NCBI RefSeq assembly: GCF_023573145.1
Contig: NZ_CP097635.1
Location: 2,232,001-2,296,000, forward strand
Direction of reading: 5' to 3'
Source: Aquincola tertiaricarbonis
GTDB taxonomy: Bacteria; Pseudomonadota; Gammaproteobacteria; Burkholderiales; Burkholderiaceae_C
Length of the DNA stretch: 64,000 bases
Shown: positions 1 to 8,161 of the stretch, piece after piece
How the letters are laid out: each line of letters begins with the position of its first letter
Position numbering within the stretch: the first letter of the stretch is position 1
Program-made: the position numbers and the translations under genes
Notes under the pieces: generated by a model
Database searches by the model: none
What the model was told of the DNA's origin: nothing
What the model saw: the letters and a program-made list of their open reading frames with translations, nothing else

Positions 1-983
1 CGGCGGGCCGACAGGCCCACGCGGCTGCGCCAGTCGTCGTTCCAGTGGTGGGTGAGGATGAACTGGTGGGTCTGGTTGGCCACCGTCACGTCACCATCGG
101 CCGGCTCGCCCAGGAAGCGGCTGACCGGGATGGCGCCCAGCCGGTTGTCCACCGCCACCACGCCGCGGTCCAGCGGCGTCTGGTGGCGCAGCAGTTCGCC
201 CACGTAGTCCAGCGTGGTGTCCGCCGACAGGCGCCAGGTGAAGGCCGGCGCCAGCACCTGCCGCCTGGCGCTGACGTGGTCACGGAAGCTGTCGCGGTCT
301 TCCAGCGCGAGGTTCAGGCGATAGGCGAAGCGCTCGCCCAGCGGGCCGGTACTGTCGAGCGCGGTGCGCTTGAGGCCATAGCTGCCGACATAGCCTTCGA
401 GCGAATGGCCGCTGCGCCACAGCGGCTGCTTGGACACGATGTTCAGCGTGCCGCCGGGCTCGCTGCTGCCGTACAGCGCGGCGGCCGTGCCCTTGAGGAA
501 CTCGATGCGCTCCACGCCGGCCAGGTCGCGCGGCGCGTTGAAGCCGCGGTTGGACGAGAAGCCGTTGAGCAGCGTGGCCATGCCGGTGTTCTCGTTGCCG
601 GGCAGGCCGCGGATGGCGATGTTGTCCCACAGGCCGCCGAAGTTGTTCTGGCGCGAGACACCGCCCACGTAGTCCAGCACGTCGTCCAGCTTGGTGGCGC
701 CCAGGTCGTCGATGGCCTGGCGGGTGACCACGCGCACCGACTGCGGCAGCTCGCGCAGCGACAGGTCGCTCTTGGCGCCGGCGGCTTCGGCCGCGTGGTA
801 AGCGCCCGACTGGGTGCGGCCCACCACTTCCACCGCCTGGGCGGGTTCGGCGGGGGTCTGGGCCAGGGCTGGCGCGGCCAGGCCGGCCAGCGCCAACACC
901 AGGGGATGGGGTCGGCAGGGGAAGGTGGCGACCAGGGAACGGGGGGCAGACCGGCGATGGCCGGCGGAGATCAGGCGAGGCAT
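1..983 (-). CDS. TonB-dependent siderophore receptor, 3' part beyond left edge
   Basis: Outer-membrane receptor that would import ferric siderophores using TonB-ExbBD energy. About 327 N-terminal codons are visible; the rest of the barrel lies off the left edge. The start at 983 gives a long signal peptide ending ALA-Q near residue 41, a TonB-box-like stretch VEVVGR near 51-56, and a plug domain with the family landmarks RELPQSVRVVT, IRGLPGN, VERIEFLKGTAAALYGSSEPGGTLNIV. After about residue 190 the reading is barrel-like. No strong Shine-Dalgarno was seen before the start. The next gene upstream is a DUF2946-like protein on the same strand, 161 bases away. The family assignment is secure; the ligand cannot be told. 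Confidence 0.93.
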   Translation of the reverse strand, partial: MPRLISAGHRRSAPRSLVATFPCRPHPLVLALAGLAAPALAQTPAEPAQAVEVVGRTQSGAYHAAEAAGAKSDLSLRELPQSVRVVTRQAIDDLGATKLDDVLDYVGGVSRQNNFGGLWDNIAIRGLPGNENTGMATLLNGFSSNRGFNAPRDLAGVERIEFLKGTAAALYGSSEPGGTLNIVSKQPLWRSGHSLEGYVGSYGLKRTALDSTGPLGERFAYRLNLALEDRDSFRDHVSARRQVLAPAFTWRLSADTTLDYVGELLRHQTPLDRGVVAVDNRLGAIPVSRFLGEPADGDVTVANQTHQFILTHHWNDDWRSRVGLSAR

Positions 984-1144
984 GGGATGCAATCAACAGG
1001 ACCCGCCCGGTGGTGGTGGAGGCCGGGCGGATCGATGACAGAGGAAGGGCGGGCCGCAGGCGCACGGCCACGCGCTGGCCGGCTGCCCGACATGAGTCGG
1101 GTGCCTGCGGGCGGCGGCGGTGCAGGGTGGGCGGAGGCGGGGTA

Positions 1145-1567
1145 TCAGCCCCAGGCGGGCGGATCGCGCGAAGCGAAGCGCCAGCGGCCCGGGCTGGGCA
1201 GCACCGTGTCGCGCGGTGGCGCCGGTGGGGCCTGGGGCGCGGCCAGCGGCAGCAGGTGGGCCGGTGTGGGCGGGGGCGCGGCTGCCGCGGCGAGCTGGCT
1301 GAGGGCGTGGCAGCCCAGGCACAGGTCGTCGGCGGTCGGGTCGGGAGCCTCCGCCGGCGTGGGCTGCCGCGCACCGTTCGCTGGTTCAGCGGCGGCGCTG
1401 CGCAGCGCTTCCATCGCCATCACCCCACGCGGGGTGGCGGAGCCAGCATGCCGATGCAGGGCCTGGTGCGCGACCATGCCCAGGGCCATGTTCAGCAACA
1501 AGGCCCACAGCAGGGTGCGCGACAACAGCGGACGGGACAACAGCATGCGCATGGCGGCGCGCATCAT
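1145..1567 (-). CDS. DUF2946-like small membrane-anchored protein
   Basis: A 140-residue protein with a hydrophobic N-terminal segment (about residues 9-35, a signal anchor), a Cys pair written CLGCH near residue 82, and a Pro-rich tail ending in the pattern RDPPAWG. That layout matches DUF2946 family proteins, which often sit beside TonB-dependent receptors. Function is unknown; a metal-related role is inferred only from context. Starts at 1567, 1564 or 1552 are all possible, and no clear ribosome site decides between them. CLGCH resembles a haem c motif, but DUF2946 usually has C-x2-C in this place, so a haem claim is not made. Confidence 0.65.
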   Translation of the reverse strand: MMRAAMRMLLSRPLLSRTLLWALLLNMALGMVAHQALHRHAGSATPRGVMAMEALRSAAAEPANGARQPTPAEAPDPTADDLCLGCHALSQLAAAAAPPPTPAHLLPLAAPQAPPAPPRDTVLPSPGRWRFASRDPPAWG

Positions 1568-1570
1568 ACT

Positions 1571-1590
1571 GTTGAGAATTGAATATCGAT
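1571..1590 (-). promoter_or_regulatory. possible Fur-box-like AT-rich element
   Basis: Just upstream of the DUF2946-like gene lies an AT-rich patch in GC-rich DNA. On the minus strand it reads atcgatattcaattctcaac, loosely matching tandem Fur hexamers (GATATT, AATTCT). It precedes a small gene and a siderophore receptor on the same strand, which suits iron control. The match is imperfect and the call rests partly on context. Confidence 0.3.
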
Positions 1591-1595
1591 AGGGT

Positions 1596-2834
1596 TCAGC
1601 CGTCTTCGGCGTCGGGCCATCCGTCGGCGGCCACCAGCGCGTCCACCTGCTGCAGCACCAGCACCACCTCGGCGGCGGCGCGGAACAGGGCGGGCGCCAG
1701 CGCCGCGGGGCCGGGCGGCAGCATCAGCGGCGGGGTGGCGAAGGCAGCGCCATGGCCGGCGCCGCGTTCCAGCCGCCAACGCAGCAGGCGCAGGCCGGCC
1801 TGGGCCAGCGCCACGGTGAATTCGGGCAGCGCGGCCTGGATGCAGGGCAGGGCGGCCTCCTGCTCCACCGCCATCGCCATCCACACGCCGCCCGGGGCCA
1901 GCTGCAGCTGCACCACCAGCCGGCCGAGCATCGGCATGTCCAGCGCCAGCCGCATGGCCGGCACGCCGCGCACCGGCGGCGGCGGAGGCGGAGGCGGAGG
2001 CGGGTCTTCGGGCTCCGCTTCCACCAGGCGCATGGCCACGGGTTGGCCATTCCAGGCGTGCAGCAAAAAGCCCAGCTTGTCGGGGCCCATGGTGGGCAGC
2101 GCCGGCAGCCGTGGCTCGGCCGTCGGCGGCGGCACCATGGACTGCGAGGCCGCCAGCGGCAGCAGGGCCAGCGAAGGAAATTCGGCGGTGGCCCAAGCCG
2201 GCAGCGCCGGCTCGCCGCTCCAGGCCGGGGTGCCGGCGGGCCGGGCCAGCGCGGCCATGCCGGCAGCGGGCGCAGTCCGTGGCACCGCCGGCGCGCCGGG
2301 CGGCTCGGAGGCGCGGCCATCGCCGCCCACCGCGGGCGTGCCCCGGGCGGCGCGGCCGGCGGCTTGCGCCGCGGCGGCCAGGCCCAGCTCCAGCGCCAGA
2401 CCCAGGCTGGCCGGTGCGCCGGGCCCCGGCTCGGCCGGCAGCCGGTGGCCGCTGAGCACCAGGGCCCGCCAGGCGGCTGCCAGCGGTGCGGCCGGGTTGC
2501 TGCCGGCGCGCAGCAGTTGGGCTTCACCGGGCAGTTGTGTGGCCTGCAAGGGCGCTGGCAGGGTCTCGCCGTTGCCGGCGCCGGGGGCCTGGCCGGGGTG
2601 GCCGCCCTGGCGGCCTTGAGGGTCGGTCGCCGCCGCCAGCAAGCCGGGCGGCAGCCCGGGCCGCATCGAGGGCAGTGCGCCCAGCGTCGAATCGCCCAGC
2701 GTGCCGCCGGAGGGCGGCCGCGCCGCCACCGGCGCCGGGCTGGCCGGCGTGGCGGGCTGCCCGGCCTCGCGGGCGCTGGGCCAGGTGGCCGGCACGCGGG
2801 CGACGGGCGAGATGGCGGAGATGCGTTGGGCCAT
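1596..2834 (-). CDS. FliK-like flagellar hook-length control protein
   Basis: A 412-residue protein rich in Ala, Pro and Gly. Its last 120 residues resemble the C-terminal Flg_hook domain of FliK: LDMPMLGRLVVQLQLAPGG, then a helix and a conserved GLRLLRWRL segment. FliK is a secreted ruler that switches the flagellar export apparatus from hook to filament substrates. The N-terminal two thirds are low complexity, as in FliK. A run of ten prolines (residues 278-287), encoded by a six-base repeat, precedes the C-terminal domain. The gene lies immediately downstream of flagellin copy 1, after its terminator. It could be a second, diverged FliK rather than the main one, since no other basal-body gene is in view. 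Confidence 0.7.
   Translation of the reverse strand: MAQRISAISPVARVPATWPSAREAGQPATPASPAPVAARPPSGGTLGDSTLGALPSMRPGLPPGLLAAATDPQGRQGGHPGQAPGAGNGETLPAPLQATQLPGEAQLLRAGSNPAAPLAAAWRALVLSGHRLPAEPGPGAPASLGLALELGLAAAAQAAGRAARGTPAVGGDGRASEPPGAPAVPRTAPAAGMAALARPAGTPAWSGEPALPAWATAEFPSLALLPLAASQSMVPPPTAEPRLPALPTMGPDKLGFLLHAWNGQPVAMRLVEAEPEDPPPPPPPPPPVRGVPAMRLALDMPMLGRLVVQLQLAPGGVWMAMAVEQEAALPCIQAALPEFTVALAQAGLRLLRWRLERGAGHGAAFATPPLMLPPGPAALAPALFRAAAEVVLVLQQVDALVAADGWPDAEDG
1974..2003. repeat. GGCGGA-type microsatellite coding for ten prolines
   Basis: A short tandem tract of GGC/GGA triplets inside the FliK-like gene encodes Pro-10 on the minus strand (alternating CCG and CCT codons, then CCG only). Unit changes of three or six bases would keep frame and vary linker length. 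Confidence 0.8.
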
Positions 2835-2845
2835 GGCCGGGCAAC

Positions 2846-2873
2846 AAAAAAGCCAGCCCGGTGGGGGCTGGCT
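2846..2873 (-). terminator. intrinsic terminator of flagellin copy 1
   Basis: On the minus strand a 9-bp stem (AGCCAGCCC / GGGCTGGCT) with a five-base loop is followed by a run of six T. It lies between the flagellin stop and the FliK-like start. Confidence 0.85.
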
Positions 2874-2908
2874 GGTCGATCAGGCGGCGTTGTCGCCTCT
2901 CACGGTCA

Positions 2909-3814
2909 TCAGTTCAGCAGCGACAGGGCGAGCTGGCTCATGCTGGACGATTGCTTGAGCATCGAGGTGCCGGCCTGCAGCAGCAGCTGCTTGCTGGTCA
3001 TGTTGGCGGTTTCGCTGGCGTAGTCCACATCGGTGATGCGGCTCTTGGCGGCAGCGGTGTTGGTGCTCATGTTCGACAGGTTGTTGTAGACGTGGTCCAG
3101 GCGGTTGGACGCAGCGCCCAGGGCCGAGCGGACGGTCGAGACGTCCTTGATGGCGGTGTCGATCAGGGCGATGGTGGCGTTGGGCGAGCTGGTCAGCTCG
3201 GTGCCCACGCTGCCGGCGCCTGCCGTCGAGTCGTAGGTGGAGCTGATCAGGCCGAGCGAGCCGGAGTCGGCCGTCAGGCTGTTGGCGGCGGTCGAGATGT
3301 TGACCAGCATGGTTTCGCTGCTGGCTGCGCCGATCTGGAAGGTCACGCCGCCGGTCGCCGAGAACTTGCTGACCGACATGGAGGCCGTGCTGGTGCCGGT
3401 GCCGAACAGCTTCTCGCCACCGAAGGAGGTGTTGGAGACGATGTTCTTGAGTTCCGAGCCCAGGGCGTCGTACTCGGCCTGCATGGCGGTCTTGTCGTCG
3501 GCGGTGGCCGAGCCGTTGGAGGCTTCGGTGGCCAGGTCCTTCATGCGCAGCAGGATGTTGGTGACTTCGTCGAAGGCGCCTTCGGCCGTCTGCATCATGG
3601 AGATGCCGTTTTGCGTGTTGCGCATGGCCACGCTCATGCCGCGGGTCTGGGCGTCCAGGCGGGTGGCGATCTGCAGGCCGGCGGCGTCGTCCATCGCGCT
3701 GTTGATGCGATAGCCGGTGCCCAGGCGGGTCAGCGAGGTGGACAGGCCGCGCTGCGTGTTGGTCACGGCGCTGGTGGTCGACAGGGCGGCGGAATTGGTG
3801 TGCAGGCTCAGCAT
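2909..3814 (-). CDS. fliC: flagellin, copy 1
   Basis: Filament subunit exported by the flagellar type III system. At 301 residues it is a short flagellin: conserved N domain (about 1-140, with RGLSTSLTRLGTGYRINSA and DDAAGLQIATRL) and C domain (about 215-301, ending LALSLLN), with only a small central region between. The start at 3814 matches flagellin N-termini (MLSLHTNSAALS) and has GGAG eight bases upstream; the frame stays open to 4003, but that extension is not flagellin-like. A second copy at 27317-28222 differs at only seven residues, all within 141-166. A sigma-28-like promoter lies upstream and a hairpin terminator downstream, so it is probably a monocistronic late flagellar gene. 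Confidence 0.97.
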   Translation of the reverse strand: MLSLHTNSAALSTTSAVTNTQRGLSTSLTRLGTGYRINSAMDDAAGLQIATRLDAQTRGMSVAMRNTQNGISMMQTAEGAFDEVTNILLRMKDLATEASNGSATADDKTAMQAEYDALGSELKNIVSNTSFGGEKLFGTGTSTASMSVSKFSATGGVTFQIGAASSETMLVNISTAANSLTADSGSLGLISSTYDSTAGAGSVGTELTSSPNATIALIDTAIKDVSTVRSALGAASNRLDHVYNNLSNMSTNTAAAKSRITDVDYASETANMTSKQLLLQAGTSMLKQSSSMSQLALSLLN

Positions 3815-3867
3815 GGTGGCGACTCCGTTTCGGGGGGTGGGCAGCGCTGTGCCGCCCTTGCCATCAC

Positions 3868-3896
3868 AAGGCGGCGGTCGGCCGGCGGCACTTAAA
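3868..3896 (-). promoter_or_regulatory. candidate sigma-28 (FliA) promoter of flagellin copy 1
   Basis: On the minus strand TTTAAG is followed after 15 bases by GCCGCCTT, against the FliA pattern TAAAG-N15-GCCGATAA. The second flagellin has the same element pair with the same spacing (CTTAAG-N15-GTCGTCTT), which supports it. The rest of the 250-base gap to the divergent operon shows no other clear signal. Confidence 0.5.
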
Positions 3897-4064
3897 CGCC
3901 GCGGTGACGATTTCGTGCCGCCAGGGCCCGAATCTGCATCTGGCCGGTCGATCCGTGACATACGGCACGAACCGAAGGCGCGTCCTATTTCATTGCGCCG
4001 CATGCATCAATCGATCAGAAAGATGCAATTCAAAGAATGATGGCAAAGGCCGAGCATCGCGGCC

Positions 4065-6134
4065 ATGCAACGAACCATCCCTTGTGTGCTGATGCGGGCC
4101 GGCACTTCCCGCGGCCCGTTTTTCCTGCGTGAATGGCTGCCGGCCGACGAGCGTGAGCGCGACGAAGTGCTGATCGGCGCCATCGGCGCCAGCGATCCGC
4201 TGCAGGTCGACGGCGTGGGCGGCGGCAGCACCCTCACCAGCAAGGTCGCCATCGTTTCGCGCTCCCAGGAGCCGGGCTGCGACGTCGACTACCTGTTCGC
4301 CCAGGTGGGCGTGGGCCAGCGCTCGGTGGACACGCGGCCCAACTGCGGCAACATGCTCTCGGGCGTCGCGCCCTTCGCCATCGAGCAGGGCCTGGTGCAG
4401 GCCCGGGACGGCGAGACCACCGTGCGGGTGTTCAACGTCAACACCCGCTCGCGTATCGACGTGACGGTGCTGACCCCCGGCCGCCGGGTGGTGTACGCGG
4501 GTGACACCCGCATCGACGGCGTGGCCGGTACCGCGGCGCCGATCCGCCTCAATTTCCTGGACGCCTGGGGCGCCGTCACCGGATCGTTGTTTCCCACCGG
4601 CCGCCGCATCGACCGCATCGACGGCGTGGACGTCACCTGCATCGACGCGGCGATGCCGCTGGTCATCGTGCGGGCGGCCGACCTGGGCCTGGCCGGTGGC
4701 GAGACGCCGGCCGAGCTGGACGGCAACGCCACGCTGCTGTTGCGCCTGGAAAAGCTGCGCCGCGCCGCCGGCGAGGCCATGGGCCTGGGCGACGTTTCGC
4801 AGAGCGTGATTCCCAAGCCGGTGATCGCCAGCGAAGGCGACAGCCCCGACAGCATCACCTCGCGCTACTTCACGCCGCGCCGCTGCCATGCCTCGCATGC
4901 CGTCACCGGCGCCATCGGCGTGGCCACCGCCTTGGCGCTGCCCGGCACCGTGGCCAGCGGCCGCAAAGGGGTGGCAGGCGTGCGCCAGATCGCGGTGCTG
5001 CATCCGCAGGGCCGCATCGACATCGAGGTGGCGGTGGAAGGCGAGGGCAACGACGCCGTGATCCGCCGCGCCGCCCTGGTGCGCACCGCCCGAAAGATCT
5101 TGCAGGGGCAGCTGGAGCTGCCCGACTACGTGTTCCCCACATCCACAGAAGGAGACAAGCCCATGAAGAAGATCCTGGCCCCCGCCGCCCTGGCCGCCGC
5201 CGCCCTCATCGGCGCCGCCGTGCCCGCCGTGGCGCAGACCTATCCCACCAAGACGATCACCATCGTCGTGCCCACGGCCGCCGGTGGCGGCAACGACGCG
5301 ATGGCCCGCACCATCGCGCAGAAGCTGGGACCGCTGCTGGGCCAGACCATCATCATCGACAACCGGGCCGGCGCCAACGGCTCCATCGCCAGCGAGTTCG
5401 TGGCCCGCGCCGCGCCCGATGGCCACACGCTGATGCTGGGCTACATCGCCACCCATGCGATGAACCCCGCGCTGCAGAAGCTGCGCTACGACCCGGTGGC
5501 CAACTTCGAGCCCATCGGCCTGGTGGGCTATTCGCCCACGCTGATGGTGGCCAACGCCAACACCAAGGTGAAGGACGTCAAGGACCTGGTGGCCCAGCTC
5601 AAGGCCAAGCCCGACAGCTACACCTATGCCTCGGCCGGCAACGGCACGGCGCCGCACTTCGCGGCCGAGCTGTTCAAGCTCAATGCCGGCGTCGAGATGC
5701 TGGGCGTGCCCTACAAGGGCGCGGCGCCCGCGGTCAGCGACACCATCGGCGGCCAGACGCAGTTCATGTTCCCCAGCCTCTTCACCGCGCTGCCACACGT
5801 CAAGGCCGGCAAGCTGAAGGCGCTGGCCGTGGCCGGCCCCAAGCGCTCGCACCTGCTGCCCGACGTGCCCACGCTGAAGGAGGCCGGCGTCGATGGCGTC
5901 GAGGTGCAGCAGTGGTACGGCTTCTTCGCGCCGGCCAAGACGCCCAAGCCGGTGATCGAGAAGCTCAACCGCGCGCTGAACCAGGTGCTGGCCGATCCCG
6001 AGATCGTCAAGCGGCTGGAGGACCACGGCGCCGACGTGGAGACCAGCACGCCCGAGGCCTTCGGCGCGCTGGTCAAGACCGAGCTGGACAAGTGGAAGAG
6101 CGTGGTGCAGCGCGCCCGCCTGACCGCCGACTGA
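4065..6134 (+). CDS. PrpF-family isomerase read through in frame into a Bug/TctC receptor
   Basis: One open frame of 689 codons holds two proteins. Residues 1 to about 360 are a PrpF-family isomerase (4-oxalomesaconate tautomerase, methylitaconate isomerase and aconitate isomerase belong here), seen from MRAGTSRGPFF, DGVGGGSTLTSKVA, RPNCGNMLSGVAPFAIE, ARKILQGQLELP. Residues 367-689 are a Bug-type solute receptor with its own signal peptide. No stop codon separates them: the usual PrpF end is followed by ten codons and then the receptor ATG, which keeps a GGAG ribosome site. Either a stop was lost, or there is a sequence error; the receptor is probably made mainly from its own start. It opens the catabolic operon running to 11539. 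Confidence 0.85.
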   Translation: MQRTIPCVLMRAGTSRGPFFLREWLPADERERDEVLIGAIGASDPLQVDGVGGGSTLTSKVAIVSRSQEPGCDVDYLFAQVGVGQRSVDTRPNCGNMLSGVAPFAIEQGLVQARDGETTVRVFNVNTRSRIDVTVLTPGRRVVYAGDTRIDGVAGTAAPIRLNFLDAWGAVTGSLFPTGRRIDRIDGVDVTCIDAAMPLVIVRAADLGLAGGETPAELDGNATLLLRLEKLRRAAGEAMGLGDVSQSVIPKPVIASEGDSPDSITSRYFTPRRCHASHAVTGAIGVATALALPGTVASGRKGVAGVRQIAVLHPQGRIDIEVAVEGEGNDAVIRRAALVRTARKILQGQLELPDYVFPTSTEGDKPMKKILAPAALAAAALIGAAVPAVAQTYPTKTITIVVPTAAGGGNDAMARTIAQKLGPLLGQTIIIDNRAGANGSIASEFVARAAPDGHTLMLGYIATHAMNPALQKLRYDPVANFEPIGLVGYSPTLMVANANTKVKDVKDLVAQLKAKPDSYTYASAGNGTAPHFAAELFKLNAGVEMLGVPYKGAAPAVSDTIGGQTQFMFPSLFTALPHVKAGKLKALAVAGPKRSHLLPDVPTLKEAGVDGVEVQQWYGFFAPAKTPKPVIEKLNRALNQVLADPEIVKRLEDHGADVETSTPEAFGALVKTELDKWKSVVQRARLTAD
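5163..6134 (+). CDS. Bug/TctC-family tripartite tricarboxylate receptor (internal start)
   Basis: Periplasmic solute-binding protein of the Bug family, 323 residues. Features: a Sec signal peptide with cleavage after AVA (residue 24), then YPTKTITIVVPTAAGGGNDAMAR, NRAGANGSIASEFVA, PYKGAAPAVSDTIGG and FFAPAKTPKPVIEKL, all Bug landmarks. GGAG at 5151-5154 stands eight bases before the ATG, so independent initiation is likely although the frame is open from the PrpF gene upstream. No TctA/TctB membrane genes are near, as is common for the many orphan Bug proteins of Burkholderiales. The ligand is likely the organic acid that the operon breaks down. Confidence 0.9.
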   Translation: MKKILAPAALAAAALIGAAVPAVAQTYPTKTITIVVPTAAGGGNDAMARTIAQKLGPLLGQTIIIDNRAGANGSIASEFVARAAPDGHTLMLGYIATHAMNPALQKLRYDPVANFEPIGLVGYSPTLMVANANTKVKDVKDLVAQLKAKPDSYTYASAGNGTAPHFAAELFKLNAGVEMLGVPYKGAAPAVSDTIGGQTQFMFPSLFTALPHVKAGKLKALAVAGPKRSHLLPDVPTLKEAGVDGVEVQQWYGFFAPAKTPKPVIEKLNRALNQVLADPEIVKRLEDHGADVETSTPEAFGALVKTELDKWKSVVQRARLTAD

Positions 6135-6175
6135 CCCGTCCGCCTGCCCATACCCATACACAACAAGGAGACCGC

Positions 6176-7258
6176 ATGAAGCATCCGCACCCCGTCGCCC
6201 TGGCCGCCGCCGCGCTGGTGGCCGGCACCGCCGCCCAGGCCCAGTCCAACGTCACCGTCAGCGGCATTGCCGATGCGGCGGTGCGCGTCGTCTCCAACCA
6301 GGACCGCGGCAGCGTCAAGTCGCTGGTCAGCGGCAGCAACAACACCAGCCGCCTGATCTTCCGCGGCACCGAGGACCTGGGGGATGGCCTGTCGGCCGGC
6401 TTCCACCTGGAGCACGGCATCCGCCTGGACAGCGGCGAAGCGGTGCAGAGCACGCAGTTTTGGGACCGCCGCGCCACCGTGAGCCTGGCCAGCCGCACGC
6501 TGGGTGAGCTGCGCGCCGGCCGCGACTTCGTGCCCAGCTACGTCGCCTGGAGCCGCCACGACCCGTTCAGCTACGTGGGCGTCGGTGGGTCCACCAACCT
6601 GATCTCGGCAACGCCCAACGGCCCCATCCGCAACACCTTCGGCACCGCGGCCAACACCGTGGTGCGCTCCAGCAATGCAGTGCAGTGGATCGCGCCGGCC
6701 GGCCTGGGCGGCTTCGAAGGGGGCGTGCTGGTGGCCGCCGGTGAAGGCGGCACCGCCGCTTCGGGCCAGGCCAAGGTGATGGGCCTGCGTGCCGGCTGGG
6801 CGGGCGGTGGCTTCAACCTGGGCGCGGCCCACACCCGCAGCGAAAACGACCGCACCGAGGCGGCTGGCGCCTTCAAGGACACCACCCTCGGCGGCGGCTG
6901 GGATGCCGGCGTGGCGCGTGTCTCGCTGGCCTGGCGCCGCTTCGACCAGGCCGATGCCAGGCAGACCAACTGGCTGCTGGGCGCCTGGGTGCCCGTGGGT
7001 GTGGGCGAAGTGAAGTTCTCGTACCTGAAGGCCGATTTCTCCGGCCGCGTGGGCCGCACCGACATCGGCGCCAACGGCAGCCGCCAGCTGGCCGCCGGCT
7101 ATGTGCACCCGTTGTCCAAGCGCACTGCGGTGTACGCCACGGTGGCCCGCATCGACAACGACGGCGCCAGCGCGCTGGCCATTCCGGGCGGCGCCGCCGG
7201 CCTGGCCGCGGGTAAGCGCTCCACCGGTACCGAGCTCGGCCTGCGCCACAACTTCTGA
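6176..7258 (+). CDS. Gram-negative porin (trimeric type)
   Basis: Outer-membrane diffusion channel of 360 residues. A signal peptide (cleavage near residue 22, AQA-Q) is followed by NVTVSGIADAAVRVV, the typical first strand of betaproteobacterial porins, then SRLIFRGTEDLGDGLSAGFHLE with the usual RG-EDLG motif, and the C-terminal LGLRHNF ending in Phe needed for barrel assembly. AAGGAG precedes the ATG. It lies 41 bases after the Bug receptor and 8 bases before the hydratase, so it probably lets the operon's substrate cross the outer membrane. Confidence 0.93.
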   Translation: MKHPHPVALAAAALVAGTAAQAQSNVTVSGIADAAVRVVSNQDRGSVKSLVSGSNNTSRLIFRGTEDLGDGLSAGFHLEHGIRLDSGEAVQSTQFWDRRATVSLASRTLGELRAGRDFVPSYVAWSRHDPFSYVGVGGSTNLISATPNGPIRNTFGTAANTVVRSSNAVQWIAPAGLGGFEGGVLVAAGEGGTAASGQAKVMGLRAGWAGGGFNLGAAHTRSENDRTEAAGAFKDTTLGGGWDAGVARVSLAWRRFDQADARQTNWLLGAWVPVGVGEVKFSYLKADFSGRVGRTDIGANGSRQLAAGYVHPLSKRTAVYATVARIDNDGASALAIPGGAAGLAAGKRSTGTELGLRHNF

Positions 7259-7266
7259 GGCGCCGC

Positions 7267-8145
7267 ATGAGCACCCCCCACACCGAAACGGTGGACGCCG
7301 CCGCCTTGGCCGCCTGGATCGGCCGCAGCGAAACCCTGCGTGACCAGGTGGGCGCCACGCCCGTGCTGGCCTTGTCCGCGACGCTGGACCATCCAGCCGC
7401 AGAGGCCCCAGCCGGCACGCCCTTGCCGCCACTGTGGCACTGGCTGTACTTCCTGCCGCGCCACCGCCAGTCGGAAATCGGCGCCGACGGCCATGCCAGG
7501 CGCGGCGGCTTTCTGCCGCCGGTGCCGCTGCCGAGGCGCATGTGGGCGGGTGGGCGTTTCCAGTTCCATGCGCCGCTGCGCGTGGGCGACGAGATCGAGC
7601 GCACCTCCACCATCGAGGACGTGCAGGTCAAGCACGGCCGCACCGGCACGCTGGTGTTCGTCACCGTGCGGCACGAGGTGCGCCGCCATGGCGAGTCGGC
7701 GCCGGTCATCGTCGAGCACCACGACATCGTCTACCGCGCGGCCCAGCAGCCGGGCGATGCACCCCCGCCGCCGCAGGCCGCCGAGACCGGCGCGCCCTGG
7801 CAGCGCGAGATCGTGCCCGACGACGTGCTGCTGTTCCGCTACTCGGCGCTGACCTTCAACGGCCACCGCATCCACTACGACCGCAAGTACGTGACCGAGG
7901 TGGAGGGCTACCCGGGCTTGATCGTGCACGGCCCGCTGATCGCCACGCTGCTGATGGACCTGCTGCGCCGCCAGGCGCCCGGGGCCGAGGTGGCCAGCTT
8001 CCGCTTCAAGGCCGTGCGGCCCACCTTCGACCTCCATCCCTTCCGCGTCAACGGCGCGCCTTCGGCCGACGGCAAGACCGTGCGGCTGTGGGCCCAGGAC
8101 CATGAAGGCTGGCTGACGATGGATGCCGTGGCCACGCTGCGCTAG
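7267..8145 (+). CDS. MaoC/HTD2-type acyl-CoA hydratase (mesaconyl/itaconyl-CoA type)
   Basis: A 292-residue double-hotdog hydratase. The N-terminal half is a FAS1-like dehydratase domain; the C-terminal half carries the hydratase-2 pattern RYSALTFNGHRIHYDRKY followed by EGYPGLIVHGPL. This arrangement is known from mesaconyl-C4-CoA hydratase and itaconyl-CoA hydratase, which form (S)-citramalyl-CoA. Here a CoA-transferase and a citramalyl-CoA-lyase-like gene follow directly, so the same reaction is the best inference. Other beta-hydroxyacyl-CoA dehydratases share the fold, so the exact substrate is not certain. Confidence 0.82.
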   Translation: MSTPHTETVDAAALAAWIGRSETLRDQVGATPVLALSATLDHPAAEAPAGTPLPPLWHWLYFLPRHRQSEIGADGHARRGGFLPPVPLPRRMWAGGRFQFHAPLRVGDEIERTSTIEDVQVKHGRTGTLVFVTVRHEVRRHGESAPVIVEHHDIVYRAAQQPGDAPPPPQAAETGAPWQREIVPDDVLLFRYSALTFNGHRIHYDRKYVTEVEGYPGLIVHGPLIATLLMDLLRRQAPGAEVASFRFKAVRPTFDLHPFRVNGAPSADGKTVRLWAQDHEGWLTMDAVATLR

Positions 8146-8161
8146 ACGCCAGGAGCACCCG

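Noticed and set aside
3990..6161. A 723-codon minus-strand frame over the PrpF-Bug gene
   Set aside because: Low-complexity shadow; the plus frame carries PrpF and Bug landmarks throughout.
5912..6175. Upstream extension of the porin frame
   Set aside because: It overlaps the receptor gene and would bury the porin signal peptide; AAGGAG supports the start at 6176.
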